A stretch of 46,391 bases of DNA from Lachnospiraceae bacterium UBA7199 (GCA_002490775.1 DKUR01000020.1:1-46391); one strand, 5' to 3'; counted from the first letter of the stretch, positions 14,680 through 23,774 are shown. Numbers and translations: made by a program. Notes: generated by a model not told the origin, from the letters alone.

Positions 14680-15549
14680 ATGCCGACACCAAGAAGTCCA
14701 GATTCGGACAAAAGGAGCACTGAGCGCAAGGAAGCGGAACGGCTTTATCTTGAAAGCAAAGGAAACATGAAACTTGTTGAGATTGCTGAAAAAATGAAGC
14801 TGCCAGCGAATAAGATTCGGAAATGGAAATCACTGGACGGGTGGGAGGCGAAATTACACCCTATTACTGAGAAAAAAAGTAAAAAAAAACCAGTGGAGCG
14901 TTCCACTTCTGAAAAAGGGAGCGTTCCACGTAAACGAGGAGCTCCTAAAGGGAATCAGAATTCAAAAGGTGCGTCAAAAGGTAAGGGAAATCCGAAGCCA
15001 ACAAACACCACGCCACCCGTCCTTACAAAGCATGGCGGATACAGGCCGGTGTTTATGGACGCCCTTGACGAAGACGAGCAGGAACTTGTTGAATATGTTC
15101 CAGATGACGAAGAGGAGTTGCTCATAGAACAGATAAAACTTTTTTCCATTCGTGAACGCAGGATATTGCAGGCCATTAACAAATACCGGGAGCAAAATGG
15201 AGATGTTGCGGTTGCAGATGTTACCCGGTTCGAGGAAAAGAGAACGTTCAAAAATAAGGAGGAGGAAGCCGACTATGAAAAGAGGATAGAAGCCAAAGTT
15301 TCCAGTGGCGATAGACTTCCGGGCAAGTCATTCAATATTCAAACACATACAAGCAATAAAGATATGGTGATTGCGAGATTGGAGCAGGAGTTATCTACTG
15401 TGCAGAGCAAAAAGACGAAAGCCATCGAAACATTATCGAGAGTAAGAATTGAAAAATTAAAGATGGATCGTGAATTTGCCGGAAATGATGTGGTGGACGA
15501 TTGGATTGCCGGTGTGCTTGGAGAGGATGGTGCAGATGAACAGAAATGA
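14680..15549 (+). CDS. terS: Terminase small subunit
   Basis: 289 residues. The N-terminal region is a helix-turn-helix (VEIAEKMKLPANKIRKWKS). It is followed by a basic, disordered linker with RGAPKGNQNSKG, a motif typical of Firmicutes small terminases, and a helical oligomerisation region (IEQIKLFSIRERRILQAINK) with a long C-terminal coil. The protein recognises the packaging site on phage DNA and loads the large subunit. GGAGGG is close to the start. Its end overlaps the large subunit gene. Confidence 0.87.
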   Translation: MPTPRSPDSDKRSTERKEAERLYLESKGNMKLVEIAEKMKLPANKIRKWKSLDGWEAKLHPITEKKSKKKPVERSTSEKGSVPRKRGAPKGNQNSKGASKGKGNPKPTNTTPPVLTKHGGYRPVFMDALDEDEQELVEYVPDDEEELLIEQIKLFSIRERRILQAINKYREQNGDVAVADVTRFEEKRTFKNKEEEADYEKRIEAKVSSGDRLPGKSFNIQTHTSNKDMVIARLEQELSTVQSKKTKAIETLSRVRIEKLKMDREFAGNDVVDDWIAGVLGEDGADEQK

Positions 15550-16972
15550 TAATGTGGCCCGTAAGCAATTTTTCCAAAAACGAATACCTATATACCGCGG
15601 TGATCCGATTGTATTTGCAAAAGAAGTTTTAAAGTTTAAGCCGGATGGATGGCAGGCTGAGGCACTAAGTGAGCTGGCTACGAATCCGAAAGTTGCAATT
15701 AAATCAGGACAAGGCGTTGGGAAGACCGGTATGGAGGCTGTGGCGTTATTATGGTTTATATGCTGTTTCCCTTTTCCCAGAATTGTCGCAACGGCGCCAA
15801 CCAAACAGCAGCTGCATGATGTGCTATGGTCCGAAGTCAGTAAATGGATGAGCAGGTCTCCTTTGCTCTCAGAAATCCTTAAATGGACCAAGACATATAT
15901 TTACATGCGGAATTATGAAAAGCGTTGGTTTGCGGTAGCCAGGACTGCTACAAAGCCAGAGAATATGCAGGGATTCCACGAGGATAACATGCTGTTCATT
16001 GTTGACGAGGCTTCCGGCGTAGCAGATCCAATTATGGAGGCTATACTTGGTACATTATCTGGAGCAAATAATAAATTATTATTGTGCGGGAATCCAACGA
16101 GGACGTCCGGCACTTTTTTTGATGCTTTCAATATTGATAGGTCCATCTATAAATGCCATACAGTATCATCTATAGATAGTCCCAGGACAAACAAAGAAAA
16201 TATTCAATCTCTCATACGGAAGTATGGGGAGGACAGTAATGTAGTTCGCGTTAGAGTAAAAGGCGAATTTCCAAAGCAGGAGGATGATGTATTTATCATG
16301 CTGTCGCTTGTGGAACATTGTACTATGCTGGATTTGCCAGAAGGTATTTCGATTAAGAGAATTTCGTTCGGTGTAGATGTGGCGAGATATGGTAATGACG
16401 AAACAGTCATAGCACAGAATGTTGGAGGGAAGATAACGCTCCCGGTATCTTTTAGGGGACAAAGCCTTATGACAACGGTAGGAAAGATTGTCCAGCAGTA
16501 TCGGCAAGTCATAAAGGACTATCCTGCATACAGAGGGAAAATCTATGTCAATATCGATGACTGCGGTCTCGGCGGCGGTGTGACTGATCGGTTAGAGGAA
16601 GTAAAGATTGAGGAAAAACTCAGCCGAATGGTTATTGTTCCTGTTAACGCAGCGGCAAAGGTTCCAGAAGATGTTGTTGAAGATGGAACTGCAAAAGTAA
16701 AAGCCTGTGATAAGTATGAGAATATGACAACATATTTGTGGGGAACGGTTAAAGATTCGATGATGATGGAAGAAATCAGCATTGAGAACGATAACGAAAT
16801 GGTTGCTCAGTTTTCTTGCAGAAAGTATAGGCTGACGAGCCGGGGGAGGATGATACTTGAAAGCAAAGAGGAAATGAAGAAGAGAGGAATCGAATCGCCG
16901 GATAGAGCAGATGCGGTTTCGCTATCATGTTATGAGAAAAAGACATTTGACATTGGCAGTTTGGTAAGTTAA
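15536..16972 (+). CDS. terL: Terminase large subunit
   Basis: 478 residues. Walker A SGQGVGKT is at residues 57-64 and Walker B LFIVDEA at about 153-159. The coupling motif region ends LLCGNPTRTSGTFFDAF. The RNase H-like nuclease half begins at FGVDVARYGNDET, with a first catalytic-type Asp, followed by VNIDDCGLGGGVTDRL with a second and PDRADAVSLSCY with a third. The motor pumps DNA into the prohead and cuts concatemers. ATG 15536 overlaps terS by 14 bases and has GGAGAGG upstream; the open frame extends to 15470 but lacks a site there. Confidence 0.93.
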   Translation: MNRNDNVARKQFFQKRIPIYRGDPIVFAKEVLKFKPDGWQAEALSELATNPKVAIKSGQGVGKTGMEAVALLWFICCFPFPRIVATAPTKQQLHDVLWSEVSKWMSRSPLLSEILKWTKTYIYMRNYEKRWFAVARTATKPENMQGFHEDNMLFIVDEASGVADPIMEAILGTLSGANNKLLLCGNPTRTSGTFFDAFNIDRSIYKCHTVSSIDSPRTNKENIQSLIRKYGEDSNVVRVRVKGEFPKQEDDVFIMLSLVEHCTMLDLPEGISIKRISFGVDVARYGNDETVIAQNVGGKITLPVSFRGQSLMTTVGKIVQQYRQVIKDYPAYRGKIYVNIDDCGLGGGVTDRLEEVKIEEKLSRMVIVPVNAAAKVPEDVVEDGTAKVKACDKYENMTTYLWGTVKDSMMMEEISIENDNEMVAQFSCRKYRLTSRGRMILESKEEMKKRGIESPDRADAVSLSCYEKKTFDIGSLVS

Positions 16973-16984
16973 GGAGGTGAGAAA

Positions 16985-19156
16985 ATGCAGGAAGAAACAA
17001 AGGAAAAGCCTAAAACGGCAGAACACAGGGAAGATGGATACAAAAATCTGATGAATAAATATGGAACAAAGGATGATGCGTCAGAGCAGTATCGCTTCGA
17101 GAGTGGGGAGCCCGTAACGGATATTGAGCTTACGCTTAATTATGAGGAAAACGGGTTGTTTTCCAAAATCATTGACATACCGGCTGATGAAGCAGTTAGC
17201 AGTGGGTTCTCTTATGGAGTGACAGAAAATATTGAAAAGTTTATCAATAAGTCATTGGAAGAACTGGATTTTGAGGAAAAGGCTGCGACAGCGATTAAGT
17301 GGTCCAGACTTTACGGCGGCGCCTTAATTGTTATGGTAATTGATGATGGCAAAGACCTTGACGAACCTGTGGATTGGGATGGCATTCGTGGGATTGATGA
17401 ACTGCTTGTATTTGAAAGACCTCTTGTTACACCAGACTATCAAAGCCTTTATAATTATAAGCCAAATGAGAAGCATTCTTCTAAATTTGGAAAACCTGAG
17501 TTTTATGATATATCCACGATATATGGGAACTCATTTAGAGTACATGAAAGTAGATGCCTGCTATTCAAAAATGGGATTTTGCCATCCATGAGCACAAGAA
17601 CAGAATATAGATTTTTCGGAATGCCGGAGTACGTGAGGATATATAAGACGTTGCAGGAAACCGTAACTTCGCATGGAAATGGCGTCAAGCTGCTTGATCG
17701 GGCAGTGCAGGCTATTTATAAGATGAAAGACCTTGCGCAGCTGCTTTCTACGGATCAGGGAGAGGATAATGTTATCAAGAGGCTCAGGATTATTGATATG
17801 GCGAAAGGCATTATAAATAGTGTAGCCATAGACGCAGACGGCGAAGATTACGACTACAAGCAAATTACTTTTTCCGGAGTAAAGGATATTATTGACAGTA
17901 CCTGCAATATGCTGTCGGCAGTTACAAACATTCCACAGACAAAGCTGTTCGGAAGATCGCCAGCGGGGGAAAACTCCACAGGCGAAAGCGATATGGAAAA
18001 TTATTACAAATTTGTGGAAAAGATTCAGAAGCTGAACCTTAAAAATAATATGGGAACGCTTATTGATATTATTCTTATTGTAGGCAGATACAAGAAGGAA
18101 TTTGTGGATATACCAGACTACAGCCTCGAATTCAATCCGCTATGGAGTTTAAGTGAGAATGAACGGGCGACTGTGGAGCAAATGAAGGCGGCGGCGGAAT
18201 TCACAAAAGCACAGACGGCACAGATTTATGTAGAAATGCAGGCTCTGGATGCCTCCGAAATGAGAAAAAAACTAGCAGAAAGCGGGGAATTTACAATCAA
18301 CGATATTCTGGACGAGGAGGATACAGACTGGAGTGAATTAGAAAATGTGCAATCGGAAAATATGCGTGAATCTGAAGAAACAAGCAATACTGCATTATCT
18401 GCAGAGAACGAAACTGCCAGCATTCCAAGAACGGGAGAAATGGCAGAGGATTCCGTTCAGCCAACGGGATGCGGCGTTATTGTCGTGAAAGGCGGAAAAG
18501 TGCTGGTAGGAGAGAGAAAGGACAATGGTCTTATCTGTGGTCCGGGAGGGCATATTGAAGCAGGAGAAACGCCCGAAGATGCTGCAATAAGGGAAACCAG
18601 AGAAGAGTTTGGCATTAACATTGCCAATATTGTTCCGATTGCAGTAATATCCGGTATGTCTGCCGAATATTGCCCGTCGCAAATATTCTTATGCACAGAG
18701 TATTACGGAGAACCTGTTTGTTTTAATACGGAAATGGAAAATGCAAGGTTTGAGGCTATAACGGATATTATGAAAAACGAATTGTATTTGCCATTCCGCT
18801 TGTCATTGCAGGAGCTGCTGCGGAATATTGCGGAGGTCACTATGAAGCCAGTGGAAAACGGGTTGACGCACTTGGAAGATTCAAGTAATATGGAATCAGA
18901 CGTAGGTCCTGGATCTGGCAGGTATCCAAAGGGAAGCGGTGAGAAAAACGGAAAGTCGCTTCCTATGACAGAAAAAGAAAAAATAAAGGTCGGGCATGAC
19001 ATAAACAACTTGTATCATTCCAAGTATGAAGGGAAAAGAAACTGCTGGATAAAGACACGATCAAATGAAAGCGACAGCCCTTTTTATAATTACCGCTTCA
19101 TAAATCATGGTTTCGACAATTATGACATTATTGCAAAAAAAGAATATGGGGATTAG
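16985..19156 (+). CDS. Portal protein (DUF1073-type) fused to a Nudix hydrolase domain
   Basis: 723 residues, against roughly 450 for the portal alone. Residues 1-450 are the portal: DIPADEAVSSGFSYG, ATAIKWSRLYGGALIVM, PQTKLFGRSPAGENSTGESD and FNPLWSLSENERA are family landmarks. Residues ~495-640 form a Nudix fold with a complete box, GHIEAGETPEDAAIRETREE, at about 520-540, including the metal-binding REtrEE. A GSGRYPKGSG linker and a ~55-residue unknown C-terminal domain follow. The portal ring is the DNA entry and tail-joining vertex. Nudix enzymes cleave nucleoside diphosphate derivatives, so each virion may carry twelve copies. Confidence 0.9.
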   Translation: MQEETKEKPKTAEHREDGYKNLMNKYGTKDDASEQYRFESGEPVTDIELTLNYEENGLFSKIIDIPADEAVSSGFSYGVTENIEKFINKSLEELDFEEKAATAIKWSRLYGGALIVMVIDDGKDLDEPVDWDGIRGIDELLVFERPLVTPDYQSLYNYKPNEKHSSKFGKPEFYDISTIYGNSFRVHESRCLLFKNGILPSMSTRTEYRFFGMPEYVRIYKTLQETVTSHGNGVKLLDRAVQAIYKMKDLAQLLSTDQGEDNVIKRLRIIDMAKGIINSVAIDADGEDYDYKQITFSGVKDIIDSTCNMLSAVTNIPQTKLFGRSPAGENSTGESDMENYYKFVEKIQKLNLKNNMGTLIDIILIVGRYKKEFVDIPDYSLEFNPLWSLSENERATVEQMKAAAEFTKAQTAQIYVEMQALDASEMRKKLAESGEFTINDILDEEDTDWSELENVQSENMRESEETSNTALSAENETASIPRTGEMAEDSVQPTGCGVIVVKGGKVLVGERKDNGLICGPGGHIEAGETPEDAAIRETREEFGINIANIVPIAVISGMSAEYCPSQIFLCTEYYGEPVCFNTEMENARFEAITDIMKNELYLPFRLSLQELLRNIAEVTMKPVENGLTHLEDSSNMESDVGPGSGRYPKGSGEKNGKSLPMTEKEKIKVGHDINNLYHSKYEGKRNCWIKTRSNESDSPFYNYRFINHGFDNYDIIAKKEYGD

Positions 19157-19167
19157 GAGACGTTGCG

Positions 19168-19350
19168 ATGGAAGAACTAAAAGAATTATTAGAGGGTGTT
19201 TCTGATACATACGAGGATTTCGTTGACGGTATGTGTCTCACGCTGAGAGATAATCCAGAATATTTAGAGGATGTCATCCAGTACATAAAAGACAATCCTG
19301 ACAAAGACAGCAGTGATATTACCGAATATCTGGAAACTATTGGAATTTGA
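19168..19350 (+). CDS. Short acidic protein between portal and MuF genes
   Basis: 60 residues, almost all acidic helices (LKELLEGVSDTYEDFVDGM, then YLEDVIQYIKDNPDKDS). A weak GGAGACG-type site precedes the start. The charge and size would suit a small inhibitor or DNA mimic, but nothing proves this. It is followed by two terminator-like hairpins, so it may be the last gene of a transcript. Confidence 0.65.
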   Translation: MEELKELLEGVSDTYEDFVDGMCLTLRDNPEYLEDVIQYIKDNPDKDSSDITEYLETIGI

Positions 19351-19364
19351 GTTTACATCAAGTG

Positions 19365-19395
19365 AGAGTCTTACGAGAGAGTAAGGCTCTTTTAT
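19365..19395 (+). terminator. Terminator-like hairpin 1 inside the head operon
   Basis: AGAGTCTTAC (19365-19374) pairs with GTAAGGCTCT (19381-19390), 10 bp with one G-T pair and a 6-base loop, followed by TTTATT. It lies directly after the short acidic gene. Confidence 0.6.
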
Positions 19396-19398
19396 TAT

Positions 19399-19439
19399 GC
19401 CCCAGAGTACCGCTAATCGTGGCTCTTTGGGGCTTTTTT
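19399..19439 (+). terminator. Terminator-like hairpin 2 inside the head operon
   Basis: GCCCCAGAG (19399-19407) pairs with CTC (19423-19425) and TGGGGC (19428-19433) around a 2-base bulge, followed by six T. It stands 3 bases after the first hairpin structure. It argues that the MuF gene starts after it, not at ATG 19397. Confidence 0.6.
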
Positions 19440-19510
19440 GTATTCAACAGTCAAATAAACGAAGATGGTCCAAAATGCAAAATTTGAGGCAAAGAGAGAA
19501 GGTGAATAAT

Positions 19511-20458
19511 TTGGATGATGAAATCAGGAAGCGCAGTATTCAAGAGCAGATTAAAGTAATGTCCGGTGGTAAAAAGATGATTGTAGCGAAATATACAGCG
19601 AAATATCCTGATTCAGCTGAAAGGGAATATCTCAGGCTTGCCAATGCCTATATGACTATCGAGAGAGAAATCTTAATCAGACATATTCCGGAATTGAAAG
19701 CAATCCTTAATGAAGGAATTAAGGCGTATAATACAGATTCCCAAGACAAGAAGGCAAATGAGCGGAAACGCAAACTTGCGAGATTCGAGACATTGGATAA
19801 TACGCTGGTTCGTCTGAAAATATTGTTTGACAACATTCGCAGGGAATTAGAAGCGGCTTTTGGTCTTTTTGATCTAAGCGGTAAGCTAAAAAAAATAGCA
19901 CAGCTTGACTACAAATTATCCATCAGTGAGTGGAAGAAAGTCATAGGCAAGACATTTGGCATTAACTTGTTGGATGATTACTTCCGCGGTGATTATTATG
20001 ACGAAATGCTGAAAAAGTGGATATCTGAAAATGTTGATCTGATAAAAACGGTTCCAAGCCAGTCATTGGGGAAAATTAAGGAACTTGTCTATAAACAATA
20101 TATGGATGGGAGCAGCACGACCAATATCATTAAAGAACTGCAGCGGCAATATGGAATGGATAAGCGCCATGCTCAATTTATTGCCAGGGACCAGATCGGC
20201 AAGCTCAACGCAAAGATTACGGAGAGCCAGCAGAGGGATGCAGGAGTGAAAAGATACAAATGGTCTGATTCCCGCGATGAAAGGGTGAGGGAAAGCCATC
20301 GAAGATTGCATGGGCATATATTCAGTTGGGATAAACCACCGGAAACAGACAATGGGAGACGCTGCCATCCCCAACAAGACTATCAGTGCCGGTGTTGTGC
20401 AATACCGGTATTTGATATAGAAAATCTGGATAGCACGATGGGAGGTGAAAAGAGTTGA
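19511..20458 (+). CDS. MuF-type minor head protein (head morphogenesis)
   Basis: 315 residues from TTG 19511, with GAAGGTG 6 bases upstream. The upstream part of the open frame (from 19397) overlaps a terminator-like hairpin. ATG 19475 and GTG 19502 are alternatives. The C-terminal MuF/SPP1 gp7 domain is clear: HAQFIARDQIGKLNAKITE, then RYKWSDSRDERVRESH, and CHPQQDYQCRCC with paired cysteines near the end. MuF proteins bind the portal inside the prohead and are ejected with or ahead of DNA in some phages. The stop overlaps the protease gene. Confidence 0.85.
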   Translation: MDDEIRKRSIQEQIKVMSGGKKMIVAKYTAKYPDSAEREYLRLANAYMTIEREILIRHIPELKAILNEGIKAYNTDSQDKKANERKRKLARFETLDNTLVRLKILFDNIRRELEAAFGLFDLSGKLKKIAQLDYKLSISEWKKVIGKTFGINLLDDYFRGDYYDEMLKKWISENVDLIKTVPSQSLGKIKELVYKQYMDGSSTTNIIKELQRQYGMDKRHAQFIARDQIGKLNAKITESQQRDAGVKRYKWSDSRDERVRESHRRLHGHIFSWDKPPETDNGRRCHPQQDYQCRCCAIPVFDIENLDSTMGGEKS

Positions 20459-21798
20459 AATATCAGAGGCTAGACAGTATTTCTCTGGATCAGACCTATT
20501 ATACAGAAGAAGGTTACCTGGTTGATCATCCGATTGTGACTACCTGCGGCATATTTGAGTATAAAAACGAAGATGGAAGCATGCGGAGAGAGCTGCGTTT
20601 GCCGGAGGACGTCTTTAATGAAAAATCATTAAAAAGTTACAAGGGTAAACCTATTATCATCACACATGATGCCGGAGAAGTGTCGAAGGATAATGTCAGG
20701 AGAGAGCAGATAGGCACCATAATGAGCGAAGGTTATCAAGATGGGGATAGCGTTCGCTGCGAAATCATCATTCATGATACCAATGCTCTTAAAAGATGTG
20801 GCTTAAAGGAACTTTCACTTGGATATAGCCTTGATACAGAGGAAACGCCTGGTGTATGGAGGGGCGAAAAATATGATTGCATACAGAGAAACATAGAGAT
20901 CAATCATCTTGCTTTGGTAGCAGAGGCAAGGGCGGGGGATTCTGCCCGGCTCAATATCGATGGCAAAGATGATGATAATAAAAAAATATTAAAAGGAGGC
21001 AAAGTAGTTATGTACAAACCTAACGAAACAGGACAAAGATCTGATGGCGCAGAAGAATTAACGCCGGAAGAAATGGAAGCAGCTGTAGCGCTGTTTTTGG
21101 CTCAGAAAGCGGCCGGTGAGGCAACGGCAACCGCGGGAGCAGACGGTGAGGAAATTCCACCGGGAAATGGAGAGGACAATTCCACTGGAGAAGAACCCAA
21201 AAGCCCTATTGATCAGGTAAGGGATAATATGGACCGCCGCGATTCGGAAAGCGGAAGTATGTCATCGGAGGATATTATTGCGGGTCAGAATGCGGATTTA
21301 AAAACTCTGCTGGAAGAGATTGACAAGCTGCAGGCATCCAATGATATGAATGGCGATGCTGAAAACATACCTCCCGTTGAGCCGGATAAGGTGGGAATCG
21401 CAGGTGAAGAAAATTCTGACGGAGAAGCTGGCACCGAAGAAAACAAGGATAAGGGGGTAAACATGGATTCCGTAGATCAGATGTTCAAAGACAGATTGGA
21501 TATTTGCCGCATGGCAGATAAGCTGAATCTGGATGGAGTAGAAAACCTTTCTTTGACAGAAGGCAGAAAATGCATCATCAAGGCCGTTAATCCCAAGGTG
21601 AATCTTGATGGAAAAAGTGAAACATACATCAAGGCGGCGTATGATATCGCAAAGGATACTTATGCGAGCAGGCGCAGCACAGACGACCAGCGTAAGAAGA
21701 TGGCTGAGGATCATGTGCGCAGGGATGCAAGCGAGGAAAGCAGCTCTGAAACGGCTCGTAAAAACATGATAAATAAAATGATTGGAGGTAAAAAATAA
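20455..21798 (+). CDS. DUF2213 prohead protease with fused scaffold
   Basis: 447 residues from TTG 20455, with GGGAGGTG upstream. Residues ~10-160 are the DUF2213 protease, with GKPIIITHDAG carrying the probable catalytic His and LKELSLGYS the probable Ser, as in Mu-type prohead proteases. Residues ~186-447 are acidic and disordered and then helical, fitting a scaffold. Two in-frame internal starts with ribosome sites (ATG 21010 and ATG 21463) would make scaffold-only products, as in lambda C/Nu3. The protease removes the scaffold and matures the capsid. Confidence 0.85.
   Translation: MKYQRLDSISLDQTYYTEEGYLVDHPIVTTCGIFEYKNEDGSMRRELRLPEDVFNEKSLKSYKGKPIIITHDAGEVSKDNVRREQIGTIMSEGYQDGDSVRCEIIIHDTNALKRCGLKELSLGYSLDTEETPGVWRGEKYDCIQRNIEINHLALVAEARAGDSARLNIDGKDDDNKKILKGGKVVMYKPNETGQRSDGAEELTPEEMEAAVALFLAQKAAGEATATAGADGEEIPPGNGEDNSTGEEPKSPIDQVRDNMDRRDSESGSMSSEDIIAGQNADLKTLLEEIDKLQASNDMNGDAENIPPVEPDKVGIAGEENSDGEAGTEENKDKGVNMDSVDQMFKDRLDICRMADKLNLDGVENLSLTEGRKCIIKAVNPKVNLDGKSETYIKAAYDIAKDTYASRRSTDDQRKKMAEDHVRRDASEESSSETARKNMINKMIGGKK
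21010..21798 (+). CDS. Nested scaffold product of the protease gene (internal start)
   Basis: ATG 21010 is in frame with the protease gene at residue 186, directly after its folded domain. GGAGG at 20995-20999 lies 10 bases upstream, a stronger signal than internal codons normally produce. The product would be a 262-residue acidic, helical scaffold (MYKPNETGQRSDGAEELTPE). A further in-frame ATG at 21463 follows AAGGGGG (21451-21457) by 5 bases and would yield 111 residues. Internal initiation is inferred, not proven. Confidence 0.6.
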   Translation: MYKPNETGQRSDGAEELTPEEMEAAVALFLAQKAAGEATATAGADGEEIPPGNGEDNSTGEEPKSPIDQVRDNMDRRDSESGSMSSEDIIAGQNADLKTLLEEIDKLQASNDMNGDAENIPPVEPDKVGIAGEENSDGEAGTEENKDKGVNMDSVDQMFKDRLDICRMADKLNLDGVENLSLTEGRKCIIKAVNPKVNLDGKSETYIKAAYDIAKDTYASRRSTDDQRKKMAEDHVRRDASEESSSETARKNMINKMIGGKK

Positions 21799-22301
21799 TG
21801 AGTATGGCTGCACAGACAAGTTATAATTTTGGATTCGCCAAGGGCGTAGCCGGCGGACTTTTTGATTTATCCCACCACGAAGTGGCAACCAGACAGGCAG
21901 AAGGGAACATCACATTTGGCTGTGGCGTGGTAGTAGGCACAAACAGGGGGATTGACGTAAAAAAACCTGTTGCGGAAAGCGCAGCCGGAGATTTTGAGGG
22001 TGTTATTGTTCATAACTCTGTCATGGTAGAGTTGGATATGAATAATAAGCTGAACATCTCCGATAAGAGAACGGTTGGCTGTCTGCATCATGGAAAGATC
22101 TGGGTACAGACTGGAAAAGATGCTGCACCCGCATATAAGGAAAAAGTATTCCTGATTACTGACGGGGATGAAGCAGGATTGTTTACCACTTCGGCAGACA
22201 CTGCTACGAAAGTAGGATTGAATGCACATTATCTCGGAGTTACAGACACAGGGATCGCGGTTGCTGAGTTTTTCCCGGCTGTGGCTGCATCGGCAGAATA
22301 A
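21798..22301 (+). CDS. Capsid cement/decoration protein (structural cement Gp24-like)
   Basis: 167 residues, starting in a TAATG overlap with the protease gene and with GGAGGT 8 bases upstream. The sequence is beta-rich and glycine-rich (FGFAKGVAGGLFDLSHHEV, then CGVVVGTNRG and KIWVQTGKDAA), matching small proteins that decorate and stabilise capsids and always sit just before the major capsid gene. An alternative ATG lies 6 bases further in. Confidence 0.75.
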   Translation: MSMAAQTSYNFGFAKGVAGGLFDLSHHEVATRQAEGNITFGCGVVVGTNRGIDVKKPVAESAAGDFEGVIVHNSVMVELDMNNKLNISDKRTVGCLHHGKIWVQTGKDAAPAYKEKVFLITDGDEAGLFTTSADTATKVGLNAHYLGVTDTGIAVAEFFPAVAASAE

Positions 22302-22323
22302 AGAGTAAAGGAGGATATGACTG

Positions 22324-23340
22324 ATGAAACAGTACAATATGGATGATTACAGAGCACTTAAAGGCTCTACATTGATGAAAGGCATGGCGGGTTCCGGCTC
22401 AACAATGAGATTCGACAGCGTGGAGCAGGCAAGCGTGTTTTTCGCTCGTGAACTCGATCAGGTCAAGTCGAAGACTTATGACAAGGTTTATCCGGAATTA
22501 TCTGCCTTGGCAAATTTCCCGATTACATCTGATGTAAACGAAGGCGCGGAAACAACGACTTATTACAGCTATGATATCGCTGGAATGGCAGAGATTATCA
22601 ATAACTACGCAACGGATCTTCCCAGAGTGGATGTTAAGGGAGAATCCCATACCGCACACATCAAGTCCATTGGCGACAGCTATGGCTACAATGTGCAGGA
22701 AATGAGAGCATCCCGCCTTGCTGGAAAATCTTTGGATGCCAGAAAGGGTGCTGCCGCAAGGCGGGCATCTGATTATATGGTTAACAAGATTGCGTGGGCC
22801 GGCGATGCGAAGCATGACCTGATCGGTATTTTCAGTGAGAATAACGATATTCCCCTTTACACATTGTCCGAAGTAACAGTTGATGGTAAAAAATACACCG
22901 ACTGGGCGCATAAGTCTGCCGATCAGATACTGGAGGATATCAACGGTATGCAGAAGTTTGTTGACAAGATCACCATGGGGATCGAGAAGCCTGATACTTT
23001 GGCGCTTCCTTCTTATATTTTCATGGATTTGTCCACACGCCGCATTCCCGATACGGAAACTACAGTTCTCAGCTTTATTAAGGAGCATGCGCCGTATCTG
23101 AAAAATTTTGAATCATGTGCAGAGCTGCAGGCTTCCGCAACGGACATCAACACCAGCGGTAAGGATATTGCATTTATGTACACAAAGGATCCGGAAAAGT
23201 TCAGCCTTGAGATTCCGCTTCCGTTTTACCAGTATCCGATCCAGATTAAAAATCTGGAGACGGAAGTTCCTTGCGAGCAGAGAACCGCAGGGCTTATCAT
23301 TTATTATCCGTTGTCGATGCTTTTGGCATATGGTATCTAA
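22324..23340 (+). CDS. Major capsid protein (DUF2184 family)
   Basis: 338 residues. SALANFPITSDVNEGAETTT and YYSYDIAGMAEIINNYATD are hallmarks of DUF2184 capsid proteins, which have the HK97 fold; the central ASRLAGKSLDARKGAAARR spans the long spine helix and VNKIAWAGDAKHDLIGIF follows. The late PFYQYPIQIKNLETEVPCEQ strand is also typical. Many copies build the icosahedral shell after scaffold cleavage. The gene order protease, cement, capsid supports the call. Confidence 0.92.
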   Translation: MKQYNMDDYRALKGSTLMKGMAGSGSTMRFDSVEQASVFFARELDQVKSKTYDKVYPELSALANFPITSDVNEGAETTTYYSYDIAGMAEIINNYATDLPRVDVKGESHTAHIKSIGDSYGYNVQEMRASRLAGKSLDARKGAAARRASDYMVNKIAWAGDAKHDLIGIFSENNDIPLYTLSEVTVDGKKYTDWAHKSADQILEDINGMQKFVDKITMGIEKPDTLALPSYIFMDLSTRRIPDTETTVLSFIKEHAPYLKNFESCAELQASATDINTSGKDIAFMYTKDPEKFSLEIPLPFYQYPIQIKNLETEVPCEQRTAGLIIYYPLSMLLAYGI

Positions 23341-23352
23341 GGAGGGCGCAGA

Positions 23353-23763
23353 ATGAATATAATCAATAAATCCAGAAAAATCATTTCCATTAATGGAGAG
23401 CCGCTTTTACCGGGAGTAACAATGAATCTGGGCGAGGGTATGGAAAAACACCCTGCCATCGCAGATTATTTGGAGAGGGGAGTTATCGCTGATGCAAGTA
23501 AGGCGGCAGCTCCCTCTGCTGATTCAACGGGAATCAGCGATTTTGAAAGGGCGAAGATTGCTGAGGAAGCTATTGCTAAGTATAAAGCAGAGCAGGAAGC
23601 TGCTGCGCAGGCCAAGGCGGAAAAAGAGGCAGAGATCAAAGCTGTCAAGACAATGGATAAGGATGCTCTTATTACGAAGGCGCTTGGCATGGGAATTGAT
23701 GTTTCCGACTCTGACACAAAAGATACGCTGAAAGAGAAGATTTTCAAAGCACTTGGCGTATAG
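23353..23763 (+). CDS. Head-associated protein with beta N-terminus and coiled-coil
   Basis: 136 residues. The first ~40 residues look like short beta strands (KIISINGEPLLPGVTMNLG). An Ala/Glu/Lys-rich coiled-coil covers about residues 60-105. The C-terminal ~30 residues (DKDALITKALGMGIDVSDSD) resemble a small helix-extended-loop-helix unit. AGGAGGG precedes the start. The position after the capsid gene suggests a head-surface or connector role, but the family is not recognised with confidence. Confidence 0.65.
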   Translation: MNIINKSRKIISINGEPLLPGVTMNLGEGMEKHPAIADYLERGVIADASKAAAPSADSTGISDFERAKIAEEAIAKYKAEQEAAAQAKAEKEAEIKAVKTMDKDALITKALGMGIDVSDSDTKDTLKEKIFKALGV

Positions 23764-23774
23764 GAGGTGCCGTT

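Noticed and set aside
19397..19510. N-terminal extension of the MuF gene from ATG 19397
   Set aside because: It would be encoded by the second terminator-like hairpin and has no ribosome site; TTG 19511 has a good one.
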